Part shown: positions 27,665 through 36,042 of the stretch, in pieces
Position numbering within the stretch: position 1 is the first letter of the stretch
Layout of the letters: every line of letters starts with the position of its first letter
NCBI GenBank assembly: GCA_020845735.1
Contig: JADLFF010000041.1
Span: 1 to 53,410, forward strand
DNA: 53,410 nucleotides
DNA from: Dehalococcoidia bacterium
GTDB taxonomy: Bacteria; Chloroflexota; Dehalococcoidia; UBA2979
Direction of reading: 5' to 3'
Made by a program: the position numbers and the translations under genes
The notes under the pieces: model-generated
Told to the model about the DNA's origin: nothing
The model's input: only the letters and a program-made list of their open reading frames with translations
The model's database searches: none

Positions 27665-28914
27665 TGGTGGAGCAGACTGGGGACCCCCGGGGCCGCCGAG
27701 GACCCCTCGTGGGGTTGCGTGTGCTCGACCTGACGTGGGTGCTGTCCGGCCCGTACTGCACGATGACCCTCGCCGACCTCGGCGCCGAGGTGATCAAGGT
27801 CGAGCGGCCCCCCTACGGCGACGTCGCGAGGACGACCGGCCCGCTCATCGGTGGCGAGTCCGCCTACTTCCACTCGGTGAACCGGGGCAAGCGCAGCATC
27901 TCCATCGACCTCAAGACCGCGGAGGGCAAGGACCTCTTTCTCCGGCTCCTCCCGCACGTCGACGTGGTCGTCGAGAACTACACGCCCGGCGTGATGGCCG
28001 GGCTCGGCCTCGACTATGACGCGCTGTCGAGGGTCAACGAGCGCCTCGTGTACTGCTCGATCTCCGGGTTTGGCCAGACCGGCCCGATGCGCAGCCAGCC
28101 CGCGCTCGACATCGTGGTCCAGGGCGCCGGCGGCATCATGTCCGTGACCGGTGAGCCCGGAGGGCGCCCCGTGCGCCCCGGCCTCTCGCTCGGCGACATC
28201 GCCGCGGGCCTCTACGCCGCGATCGGCATCCTGGCCGCCCTCCACGAGCGCGAGCGCTCCGGCCGGGGCCAGTACCTCGACATCTCCATGCTCGACTCCC
28301 AGATCGCGATCCAGGAGAACGCGTTCCTGCGTCACCACCTCGGCGAGGACGTGCAGGCGCTGGGCACGAGGCACCCCGCGTCCGTGCCGTTCCAGGCGTT
28401 CCCCACTGCCGATGGCTACATCGTCGTCGCCCTCGCGTGGGGCGTGCCGAACCAGTGGCACCTCTTCTGCGCCGAGCTCGGCGTGGTCGCCATTGCCGAC
28501 GACGAGCGCTTCTTCTCCGCGCAGGCCCGCTCGAGGAACCACGCGGCGCTCGAGCCCATCCTCGAGGCAGCCTTCCGCACCAGCACCACCGCCGACTGGG
28601 TGGAGCGCCTCCAGCGCTACAACATCCCGTGCGGCCCCCTGAACACGATCGCGCAGGCCGCCGTGCTCCCCCAGCTCGAGGTGCGCGAGATGTTCGTCCC
28701 CGTCGAGCACCGCACGATCGGTACGTTGCCCCTCGTCAACACGCCGGTGAAACTCAGCCGCACCCCCGGCGGCATCCGCGAGACCTCCCCCGACATGGGC
28801 CAGGACACGCGCGACGTCCTCCACCAGCTGCTCGGCGTGGACCCGGCCACCCTCGACGACCTGATCGCGCGCCAGATCCTCTGGGATCAGCGCCCCGAGG
28901 TCGACCTCGGCTGA
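27664..28914 (+). CDS. Class III CoA transferase (CaiB/BaiF family)
   Basis: 416 residues. PLVGLRVLDLTWVLSGPYCTMTLADLGAEVIKVE is the family N-terminus (given in outline), followed by GKRSISIDLKTAEG, VENYTPG, ISGFGQTGP and PALDIVVQGAGG with the candidate nucleophilic Asp, and the C-terminal PVKLSRTPGG. Transfers CoA between organic acids. ATG at 27664 is chosen over the adjoining GTG at 27661; GAGGAG lies 8 bases upstream inside the EamA coding end. Confidence 0.9.
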   Translation: MVEQTGDPRGRRGPLVGLRVLDLTWVLSGPYCTMTLADLGAEVIKVERPPYGDVARTTGPLIGGESAYFHSVNRGKRSISIDLKTAEGKDLFLRLLPHVDVVVENYTPGVMAGLGLDYDALSRVNERLVYCSISGFGQTGPMRSQPALDIVVQGAGGIMSVTGEPGGRPVRPGLSLGDIAAGLYAAIGILAALHERERSGRGQYLDISMLDSQIAIQENAFLRHHLGEDVQALGTRHPASVPFQAFPTADGYIVVALAWGVPNQWHLFCAELGVVAIADDERFFSAQARSRNHAALEPILEAAFRTSTTADWVERLQRYNIPCGPLNTIAQAAVLPQLEVREMFVPVEHRTIGTLPLVNTPVKLSRTPGGIRETSPDMGQDTRDVLHQLLGVDPATLDDLIARQILWDQRPEVDLG

Positions 28915-29085
28915 CAGTGTGCCCTCGGCACCTTCATCCCTCGGGGGTCCCCGCACCCTCATCCGTCAGAGGTGCCGCCGCCCTCACCCGTCCGAGGTGC
29001 CCCCGCTCTCATCCGTTCGTGGTGAGCCTGTCGAACCACACGCGCCATCGAGGACAGGCCCGAATCGAAGACGAGAACGAGAACC
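28915..29085. repeat. Repeat-bearing stretch after the CoA transferase
   Basis: Three degenerate repeat starts (near 28940, 28955 and 28990; CATCCGTCAGAGGTGCC type) precede a full GTGGT-type repeat at 29013-29039 and a CGAATCGAA box near 29060. No gene. Confidence 0.75.
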
Positions 29086-29157
29086 GGGGAGCGCGAGGGG
29101 CGCCGCCCCTCGCATGGAAAGGGTGGGTGGGCGGGTAACCAGCCCGGAGGGCTGTCC
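29086..29157 (+). repeat. Composite hairpin/G-quadruplex element, copy 2
   Basis: Hairpin GCGAGGGGC GCC GCCCCTCGC (29093-29113), linker ATGGAAA, G4 motif GGGTGGGTGGGCGGG (29121-29135), spacer TAACC, second hairpin AGCCC GGA GGGCT (29141-29153). The A/T closing pair here replaces the G/C pair of other copies, a compensatory change. It lies upstream of the gltB leader region. Confidence 0.9.
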
Positions 29158-29218
29158 ACCCTCCCCGCGCATGAAGGAAGGCGGAGGCCGTGCAGCCAGC
29201 CCGGCGCACCGTCCACAG
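29158..29218 (+). repeat. Degenerate second copy of the composite element
   Basis: The stretch from about 29163 aligns with the preceding element from its right hairpin arm onward (CCCGCGCATGAAGGAAGGCG, then GCAGCCAGCCCGG and CCGTCCA), but the four G tracts are broken to GG or GGA. It looks like a decayed tandem copy. Confidence 0.55.
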
Positions 29219-29243
29219 GCGCCTTCGCGCCCTTGATGCACCC

Positions 29244-29311
29244 TTTACAGATTGTGAAGGAACGCGCAATATACGCACCTCGACCGTGGGGGTAGACAAC
29301 CCGGCTATGCT
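29244..29311 (+). promoter_or_regulatory. Likely gltBD promoter region
   Basis: A locally AT-rich patch in a GC-rich region. TTTACA at 29244-29249 could be a -35 with TATACG at 29270-29275 (20-base spacer, long), and TATGCT at 29306-29311 is a second -10 candidate. The latter overlaps a hairpin ACCCGGC TAT GCTGGGT. The start site cannot be fixed by eye. Confidence 0.4.
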
Positions 29312-29336
29312 GGGTGCTTCCCGGAGGGCGTAACCA

Positions 29337-29441
29337 ATGAGGCGCACCAATCGGGACAGCCACCGTCACGTCGAGTTCACCTCCCCACGTCCTTCTAGCG
29401 TAGTCAGCCCGAGTCGAGCACACAGAGGAGGCGGCCTATGA
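29337..29441 (+). CDS. Short leader ORF A upstream of gltB
   Basis: 34 codons, begins [14 protein letters not shown] and ends in RGGGL. GGAGGG stands 8 bases before the ATG. Its TGA overlaps the ATG of leader ORF B (ATGA at 29438-29441). Basic and serine-rich, with no recognisable domain. It is probably translated for its regulatory effect on the downstream genes, or simply delivers ribosomes; conservation was not testable here. Confidence 0.45.
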   Translation: MRRTNRDSHRHVEFTSPRPSSVVSPSRAHRGGGL

Positions 29442-29539
29442 GCGGCGCCTACCCCGGCCTCAGCACCAGCTCCTTCGCCCCCTACGCAACAACGAGCGTG
29501 GCTCGCGGGATTGCCGTCCGCACGGAGGCGCAGCGATGA
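29438..29539 (+). CDS. Short leader ORF B, translationally coupled to gltB
   Basis: 33 codons, begins [16 protein letters not shown] and ends in RTEAQR. A near-perfect ribosome binding site (AGAGGAGGCGG) precedes the ATG; this is one of the best sites in the window. The TGA overlaps the gltB ATG (ATGA at 29536-29539). gltB has CGGAGG as its own modest site inside this ORF. Together with ORF A it forms a chain of three coupled starts. No homologue recognised. Confidence 0.55.
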   Translation: MSGAYPGLSTSSFAPYATTSVARGIAVRTEAQR

Positions 29540-32500
29540 ACGCACCAGGCATGCCCCCCGCCCAGGGCCTCTACGACCCCGCGCACGAGCACGACTCGTG
29601 CGGCGTCGGGTTCATCGTCCACCTCAAGGGCAAGCGCTCACACCAGATCGTCCGCGACGGCCTGCTCGCCCTCGAGAACCTCAACCACCGAGGCGCATGC
29701 GGCTGCGAGGTGAACACCGGCGACGGCGCCGGCATCCTCATCCAGACGCCCGACGAGTTCTTCCGCCACGAGTGCGCCCGGCTCGGCATCCACCTCCCCG
29801 AGGCCGGCGACTACGGCGTCGGGCTCCTCTTCGCCCCTCGTGACGAGGCCGACCGCCGCCGCGCGCAGGCGCTCTTCCTCTCCATCGTCGCCGAGGAGGG
29901 CCAGCTCTTCCTCGGGTGGCGCGACGTGCCCACTGACTCCACCGCCGCCGACGTCGGCCCGAGCGCCCTTGCCGTCGAGCCCGTCATGCTCCACGCCCTC
30001 GTCGGTCGCGGGCCCACGATCCCGGACCAGGACGCGTTCGAGCGCCGGCTCTACGTCATCCGCAAGCGCTACGAGAAGGCGATCGAGCGCTCCGACATCG
30101 ATGGCGCCGCGTCCGTCTACTTCCCGAGCCTGTCGTCGCGCACCCTCGTCTACAAGGGCATGCTCACCGCGACCCAGCTCGACGCGTACTTCCCGGACCT
30201 CAAGGACCCGCGGATGGTGAGCGCGCTCGCGATGTTCCACTCGCGGTTCAGCACCAACACCTTCCCGAGCTGGAAGCTGGCGCACCCCTACCGCTACATC
30301 TCCCACAACGGCGAGATCAACACCCTCCGCGGCAACATCAACTGGATGACCGCCCGCGAGGCGCTGTTCGAGTCGCCCCACTTCGACGACGTGAACAAGA
30401 TCCTCCCGATCGTCGACGAGACCGGCAGCGACACCGCCATCCTCGACAACGCCGTCGAGCTCCTCGTCATGGCGGGCTGGCCCCTGCCCCAGGCGATGAT
30501 GATGCTCATCCCCGAGGCGTGGAGCGGCCACGAGTCAATGCCCGCCGACAAGCAGGCCTACTACGAGTACCTCTCGACGGTCATGGAGCCGTGGGACGGG
30601 CCCGCCTCTGTCGCCTTCACCGACGGCCGCGCCATCGGCGCCGTCCTCGACAGGAACGGCCTGCGCCCCTCGCGCTACGTGGTGACGAAGGATGACCTCG
30701 TCCTCATGGCGTCCGAGGTCGGCGTGCTGCCCATCGAGCCCGAGCGCATCCTCCGCAAGGGACGCCTCCAGCCCGGCAAGATGTTCCTCGTCAGCCTCGA
30801 GGAAGGCCGCATCATCGACGACACCGAGCTGAAGCTCGGCCTGTCGCAGTCGCAGCCCTACGCCGCGTGGCTCGCCGAGCACGTGCACCCGCTCGCCTCG
30901 CTGCCCGCGGGCACCGCGCCCGCCGCCATCGAGGGCGACGAGCTGCACCGCCAGCAGCAGGCCTTCGGCTACACCGTCGAGGACCTTAAGTACATCCTCG
31001 CTCCCATGGTGAACAACGGTGAGGAAGCGATCGGCTCGATGGGCACCGACACGCCCGTCGCCGTCCTCTCGAGTCGTGCTCAGCCGCTCTACAACTACTT
31101 CCAGCAGCTATTCGCACAGGTCACCAACCCACCGCTCGACGCCATCCGCGAGGAGCTCGTCACCTCGGTCGACACGCTCGTCGGCCCCGAGGGCAACCTG
31201 CTCAGCCAGGACCTCACCGACGTCCACCTCGTGAAGCTGCCCACGCCGTTCATCGGCAACGCGCAGACGGCGCAGATCAAGGCGCTCAGCGAGAATCCGC
31301 TGTTCAAGACGGCGGTGATCCCGATGCTCTTCGACCCGTCCACGGGCCCCGAGGGCCTCGCGCCCGCCATGTCCGAGCTGTTCGCTGCCGCGGACCGCGC
31401 GGTCGCCGAGGGCTCACGCATCCTCGTGCTCTCTGACCGCGGCGTGGACCGCGACCACGCCCCGATCCCCGCGCTGCTCGCCGTCGCCGGCCTCCACAAC
31501 CACCTTGTGCGCGAGAAGAAGCGGACCCAGGTTGGCCTCGTCCTCGAGACGGGCGAGCCCCGCGAGGTCCACCACTTCGCGCTGCTCGTCGGCTACGGCG
31601 CCAGCGCCGTCAACCCGTACCTCGCGATCGACTCCCTCCCGAGGCTGCAGGCGGATGGCTACACGCCGGCCGCCATGACCTCCGCCGAGGCCGAGGAGCA
31701 CTACCTCAAGTCGCTCAAGAAGGGTGTCGTGAAGGTCATGTCGAAGATGGGCATCTCCACGGTGCAGTCGTACCGCGGCGCCCAGATCTTCGAGGCGATC
31801 GGCCTCGCGCCGGACTTCATTGACCACTACTTCACGAAGACCGTCTCGCGCATCGCTGGCATCGGCATCGACACCGTGGGCCAGGAGGCGCTCGCGCACC
31901 ACGAGCGCGCCTTCCCGACGCGCGACGGTGGCGAGGACGACCTCGACTGGGGTGGCCAGTACCAGTGGCGCCGGGACGGCGAGTACCACCTGTTCAACCC
32001 CGACACCGTGTTCCGGCTCCAGCACGCCACACGCACCGGGCGGCAGGACATCTTCCGCGAGTACACCGAGATGGTGAACAACCAGGCGGAGCACCTCGCG
32101 ACCCTGCGCGGCCTGTTCGAGCTCAAGCCGGCCGGCCCGCCCATCCCCCTCGAGGAGGTGGAGTCCGCCGAGGAGCTGTTCAGGCGCTTCAAGACCGGTG
32201 CGATGTCCTACGGCTCAATCAGCGCCGAGGCGCACGAGACGCTGGCCATCGCCATGAACCGCATCGGCGGCAAGAGCAACACCGGCGAGGGCGGCGAGGA
32301 CCGTCGACGCTTCACGCCGGACGCCAACGGCGACTCGCGCCGCAGCGCGATCAAGCAGGTCGCCTCGGGCCGCTTCGGTGTGACTTCCGAGTACCTCGTC
32401 AACGCCGACGAGATCCAGATCAAGATGGCGCAGGGCGCCAAGCCCGGCGAGGGCGGCCAGCTCCCCGGCACCAAGGTCTACCCCTGGATCGCCGAGGTGC

Positions 32501-34089
32501 GCCACGCGACGCCGGGCGTCGGCCTGATCAGCCCGCCTCCGCACCACGACATCTACTCCATCGAGGATCTCGCGCAGCTCATCCACGACCTCAAGAACGC
32601 GAACACGCGCGCCCGGATCAGCGTGAAGCTGGTCGCCGAGGTCGGCGTGGGCACCGTCGCCGCCGGCGTCGCCAAGGCGAAGTCGGACGTGGTCCTCATC
32701 AGCGGCCACGATGGCGGCACGGGCGCGAGCCCGCTCACCTCGCTCAAGCACGCGGGCGCCCCGTGGGAGCTCGGGCTCGCCGAGACCCAGCAGACGCTCG
32801 TGCTGAACCGCCTCCGCGACCGTATCCGCGTCGAGGTGGACGGCCAGCTGAAGACCGGCCGCGACGTCGTCATCGGTGCGCTCCTCGGCGCTGAGGAGTT
32901 CGGCTTCGCGACGGCGCCCCTGGTGGTGATGGGCTGCGTCATGATGCGCGTCTGCCACCTCGACACCTGCCCGGTCGGCATCGCGACGCAGAACCCGCTG
33001 CTCCGCGACCGGTTCGCGGGCAAGGCCGAGCACGTCGTGAACTTCTTCCGCTTCATCGCCGAGGAAGTCCGCGAGTACATGGCGCAGCTCGGGTTCCGGA
33101 AGCTCGAGGACATGGTCGGCCGCAGCGACCTGATCGACATGCGCCGCGCCGTCGACCACTGGAAGGCGCAGGGCCTCGACCTCTCCGCCATCCTCTACCG
33201 CCCCGACGTGGACGAGTCGGTCGCGACCCACTGCGTCACGACGCAGGACCACGGCCTCGAGGCCGCCCTCGACCAGCAGCTCCTGCAGCTGGCCGCGCCT
33301 GCCCTCGAGCGTGGTGAGGCCGTCCGCATCGAGATGCCGATCCGCAACGTGAACCGCACGGTCGGCACCATCCTCGGCAGCGAGGTGACGCGGCGCTACG
33401 CGAACGTCGGCCTGCCCGACGACACCATCGACATCCACTTCACCGGCTCGGCCGGGCAGTCGTTCGGCGCGTTCGTGCCGTCCGGCGTCACCCTCCGCGT
33501 CGAGGGCGACACCAACGACTATGCCGGCAAGGGCCTGTCGGGCGGCAAGCTCATCGTCCACCCCTCGAGGAACGCCACGTTCGTGCCCGAGGAGAACATC
33601 GTGATCGGCAACGTCGCGCTCTACGGCGCGACCAGCGGCACGGCCTTCTTCCGAGGCATCGCGGGTGAGCGCTTCGGCGTGCGCAACTCCGGCGCCATGG
33701 CCGTCGTCGAGGGCACGGGCGACCACGCCTGCGAGTACATGACCGGCGGCCGCGTCGTCATCGTGGGGATGACCGGGCGCAACTTCGGCGCCGGCATGAG
33801 TGGCGGCGTCGCGTACGTGCTCGATGTCGACGGCAACTTCGCGAGTCGCTGCAACATGGAGATGATCGGCCTCGAGCCCCTCGAGGAGCCCGAGGACGTG
33901 GACCTCGTCCGAGGGCTGCTCGAGCGGCACTTCGAGTACACCGGCAGCACCGTGGCGGTGGCCCTCCTCCAGGACTGGGCGGCCACGCAGCGCCGGTTCG
34001 TGAAGGTGATGCCGAAGGAGTACCGCCGCGTGCTCGAGGAGCGGCGGGCTGCCGCGCAGCGCGAGGCCGTGATGGCGGGGGACGAGTAG
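29536..34089 (+). CDS. gltB: Glutamate synthase, large subunit
   Basis: 1517 residues. Makes glutamate from glutamine and 2-oxoglutarate. A 21-residue propeptide precedes Cys22 in [10 protein letters not shown], the N-terminal nucleophile of the class II glutaminase domain (to about residue 430). The central domain and FMN-binding synthase domain follow ([35 protein letters not shown]). The 3Fe-4S cluster cysteines are in [17 protein letters not shown] (near residue 1134). The GXGXG beta-helix domain runs from about 1270 to 1490. Coupled to a leader ORF upstream and to gltD downstream. Confidence 0.98.
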   Translation: MNAPGMPPAQGLYDPAHEHDSCGVGFIVHLKGKRSHQIVRDGLLALENLNHRGACGCEVNTGDGAGILIQTPDEFFRHECARLGIHLPEAGDYGVGLLFAPRDEADRRRAQALFLSIVAEEGQLFLGWRDVPTDSTAADVGPSALAVEPVMLHALVGRGPTIPDQDAFERRLYVIRKRYEKAIERSDIDGAASVYFPSLSSRTLVYKGMLTATQLDAYFPDLKDPRMVSALAMFHSRFSTNTFPSWKLAHPYRYISHNGEINTLRGNINWMTAREALFESPHFDDVNKILPIVDETGSDTAILDNAVELLVMAGWPLPQAMMMLIPEAWSGHESMPADKQAYYEYLSTVMEPWDGPASVAFTDGRAIGAVLDRNGLRPSRYVVTKDDLVLMASEVGVLPIEPERILRKGRLQPGKMFLVSLEEGRIIDDTELKLGLSQSQPYAAWLAEHVHPLASLPAGTAPAAIEGDELHRQQQAFGYTVEDLKYILAPMVNNGEEAIGSMGTDTPVAVLSSRAQPLYNYFQQLFAQVTNPPLDAIREELVTSVDTLVGPEGNLLSQDLTDVHLVKLPTPFIGNAQTAQIKALSENPLFKTAVIPMLFDPSTGPEGLAPAMSELFAAADRAVAEGSRILVLSDRGVDRDHAPIPALLAVAGLHNHLVREKKRTQVGLVLETGEPREVHHFALLVGYGASAVNPYLAIDSLPRLQADGYTPAAMTSAEAEEHYLKSLKKGVVKVMSKMGISTVQSYRGAQIFEAIGLAPDFIDHYFTKTVSRIAGIGIDTVGQEALAHHERAFPTRDGGEDDLDWGGQYQWRRDGEYHLFNPDTVFRLQHATRTGRQDIFREYTEMVNNQAEHLATLRGLFELKPAGPPIPLEEVESAEELFRRFKTGAMSYGSISAEAHETLAIAMNRIGGKSNTGEGGEDRRRFTPDANGDSRRSAIKQVASGRFGVTSEYLVNADEIQIKMAQGAKPGEGGQLPGTKVYPWIAEVRHATPGVGLISPPPHHDIYSIEDLAQLIHDLKNANTRARISVKLVAEVGVGTVAAGVAKAKSDVVLISGHDGGTGASPLTSLKHAGAPWELGLAETQQTLVLNRLRDRIRVEVDGQLKTGRDVVIGALLGAEEFGFATAPLVVMGCVMMRVCHLDTCPVGIATQNPLLRDRFAGKAEHVVNFFRFIAEEVREYMAQLGFRKLEDMVGRSDLIDMRRAVDHWKAQGLDLSAILYRPDVDESVATHCVTTQDHGLEAALDQQLLQLAAPALERGEAVRIEMPIRNVNRTVGTILGSEVTRRYANVGLPDDTIDIHFTGSAGQSFGAFVPSGVTLRVEGDTNDYAGKGLSGGKLIVHPSRNATFVPEENIVIGNVALYGATSGTAFFRGIAGERFGVRNSGAMAVVEGTGDHACEYMTGGRVVIVGMTGRNFGAGMSGGVAYVLDVDGNFASRCNMEMIGLEPLEEPEDVDLVRGLLERHFEYTGSTVAVALLQDWAATQRRFVKVMPKEYRRVLEERRAAAQREAVMAGDE

Positions 34090-35534
34090 TGGCTAAGCCG
34101 ACCGGATTCCTCGAGTTCGGCCGCGAGCTCCCGCACCGCCGTCCCACCACCGAGCGCGTCCACGACTGGCTCGAGGTCTACGAGGACTTCCCGCAGACCT
34201 CGCTGCAGGCGCAGGCGGCGCGCTGCATGGACTGCGGCATTCCGTTCTGCCACCAGGGCTGTCCCCTGGGGAACATCATTCCCGACTGGAACGACTTCGT
34301 GTACCGCGACCGCTGGCAGGAGGCGATCGAGCGCCTGCACGCGACGAACAACTTTCCCGAGTTCACCGGCCGCCTCTGCCCCGCACCCTGCGAGGCCGCG
34401 TGCGTCCTCGGGATCAACCAGGACCCGGTCACGATCAAGCAGGTCGAGCTCACGATCATCGAGCACGCCTGGCGCGAGGGCTGGGTGAGGCCTGAGCCGC
34501 CCGCCGTGAAGACCGGCAAGAAGGTCGCCGTGATCGGCTCGGGGCCCGCGGGCCTCGCTGCCGCGCAGCAGCTCGCGAGGGCGGGCCACGAGGTCACCGT
34601 CTTCGAGCGCGCGGACCGCATCGGCGGCCTGATGCGCTACGGCATCCCCGACTTCAAGATGCAGAAGGAGTTCCTCGAGCGCCGCCTCAACCAGATGGAG
34701 GCCGAGGGCGTCACGTTCCGCCCCGGCGTCAACGTTGGCAATGACGTCGACGCCAACACCCTCCGAGCGCTGTTCGACGCGATCGTCCTCGCGGGTGGCT
34801 CCACGCAGGCGCGCGACCTCCAGGTCGAGGGCCGCGAGCTGCAGGGCGTCCACTTCGCGATGGACTACCTGCCGCTCCAGAACAAGCGCGTCGCCGGTGA
34901 CGAGATCCCCGCCGAGTCGTTCATCAGCGCGCAGGGCAAGCGCGTCGTCATCCTCGGTGGTGGCGACACCGGCGCCGACTGCCTGGGCACGGCCCTGAGG
35001 CAGGGCGCCACCGAGGTGCTCCAGTTCGAGCTGCTGCCTCGCCCGGCCGACTCGAGGCCGCCCGAGAACCCGTGGCCCACGTGGCCCAACATCTACCGCG
35101 TCTCCTCGGCCCACGAGGAGGGCGGGGTGCGCGACTACAGCATCTCGACGCAGCGCCTCTCCGGCGAGGACGGCGTCCTCAAGAAGCTGCACGCCGTCAA
35201 GGTCGAGTTCGTCGCCGAGGACGGTCGCCAGGTCATGCGCGAGATCCCCGGCTCGGAGTTCGAAGTCGACGTCGACCTCCTCCTCCTTGCGATGGGCTTC
35301 GTCGGTCCTGAGCGCGCCGGCATGATTGAGCAGCTCGGCGTCGAGCTCAACGCTCGAGGTAACGTCGCGATCGACCCGGTGACGAGGATGACGAGCGTCC
35401 CCGGCGTGTTCGCCGCCGGCGACATGGCGCGCGGCCAGTCCCTGATCGTGTGGGCCATCGCCGAGGGCCGCACCGCCGCCCGAGGCGTGGACGAGTACCT
35501 CATGGGCGAGACCGTCCTCCCCGCCCCCCTCTAG
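34089..35534 (+). CDS. gltD: Glutamate synthase, small subunit
   Basis: 481 residues. Supplies electrons from NADPH to GltB. Two N-terminal 4Fe-4S cysteine clusters (RCMDCGIPFCHQGCPLGN and RLCPAPCEAACVLG), FAD site VIGSGPAGLAAAQ, NADPH site VILGGGDTGADC, and the C-terminal FAD motif GVFAAGDMARGQSLIVWAI. The GTG start shares its first base with the gltB TAG, so translation is coupled. Confidence 0.98.
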   Translation: MAKPTGFLEFGRELPHRRPTTERVHDWLEVYEDFPQTSLQAQAARCMDCGIPFCHQGCPLGNIIPDWNDFVYRDRWQEAIERLHATNNFPEFTGRLCPAPCEAACVLGINQDPVTIKQVELTIIEHAWREGWVRPEPPAVKTGKKVAVIGSGPAGLAAAQQLARAGHEVTVFERADRIGGLMRYGIPDFKMQKEFLERRLNQMEAEGVTFRPGVNVGNDVDANTLRALFDAIVLAGGSTQARDLQVEGRELQGVHFAMDYLPLQNKRVAGDEIPAESFISAQGKRVVILGGGDTGADCLGTALRQGATEVLQFELLPRPADSRPPENPWPTWPNIYRVSSAHEEGGVRDYSISTQRLSGEDGVLKKLHAVKVEFVAEDGRQVMREIPGSEFEVDVDLLLLAMGFVGPERAGMIEQLGVELNARGNVAIDPVTRMTSVPGVFAAGDMARGQSLIVWAIAEGRTAARGVDEYLMGETVLPAPL

Positions 35535-35784
35535 CAGTCGCCGCTCCCATCCGTTCGCCCTGAGGCTGTCGGGGCCAACCCTCCGAGGCAGGCGCGAATC
35601 GAGGATCCTCGAAGCCCCCCGCCCTCATCCGTTCGTGGTGAGCCTGGCGAACCACACCGCTACTCGAGGTAGGCGCGAATCGAGGATCTCCGAAGGCCCC
35701 GCCTTCATCCGTTCGCCCTGAGCCCGTCGAAGGGCCCGCCCTCCGAGGCGTCCCCGAATCGAGGATCCCGAAGGCTCCTCGCCC
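35535..35784. repeat. Repeat cluster after gltD
   Basis: Imperfect GCCCT type at 35551-35576, GTGGT type at 35629-35655, GCCCT type with loop GAGCCCGTCGA at 35709-35735, and CGAATCGAGGATC boxes near 35595, 35672 and 35755. The boxes recur at about 80-base intervals. No gene. Confidence 0.85.
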
Positions 35785-35935
35785 TCATCCGTTCGCCCTG
35801 AGCCTGGCGAACCACCCCGCGATCCGAGCACCACGAATCGAGGATCCCGAAAGCGCGCGCGGTCCCGTGGAGATCCTCGATTCGTGGGTGACTCGAATGG
35901 CGGGGTGGTTCGCCAGGCTCACCACGAACGGATGA
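35785..35935. repeat. REPIN-like inverted pair of repeats
   Basis: Two repeats face each other. Outer arms TCATCCGTTCG/CGAACGGATGA; a 21-base perfect arm (35800-35820 with 35900-35920) beginning GAGCCTGGCGAACC; a 16-base perfect inner arm (35831-35846 with 35872-35887) CCACGAATCGAGGATC; a 25-base central loop. The left repeat is a chimera: GCCCT on its 5' side and ACCAC on its 3' side, so its own short stem cannot form, whereas the long-range stem can. It lies between convergent genes gltD and the permease gene. Confidence 0.85.
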
Positions 35936-35964
35936 AGGCGGCGGCCGCGAGGGACACGCGCAAC

Positions 35965-36038
35965 GGGGAGCGCGAGGGGGCGAAGTCCCCTCGCACAGAA
36001 GGGGTGGGTGGGCGGGTAACAGCGCCGGAGGCGCGACC
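35965..36038 (+). repeat. Composite hairpin/G-quadruplex element, copy 3
   Basis: Hairpin GCGAGGGGG CGAAG TCCCCTCGC (35972-35994), linker ACAGAA, G tracts at 36001-36016 (loops T, T, C), spacer TAACA, second hairpin GCGCC GGA GGCGC (36022-36034). It ends 4 bases before the stop codon of the reverse-strand permease gene. Confidence 0.9.
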
Positions 36039-36042
36039 TCAG

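Noticed and set aside
35625..35834. Small proteins containing ALSLSKG, RQAHHER or FDRLRANG
   Set aside because: These peptides are translations of the intergenic hairpin repeats in various frames, and they recur in every repeat cluster.
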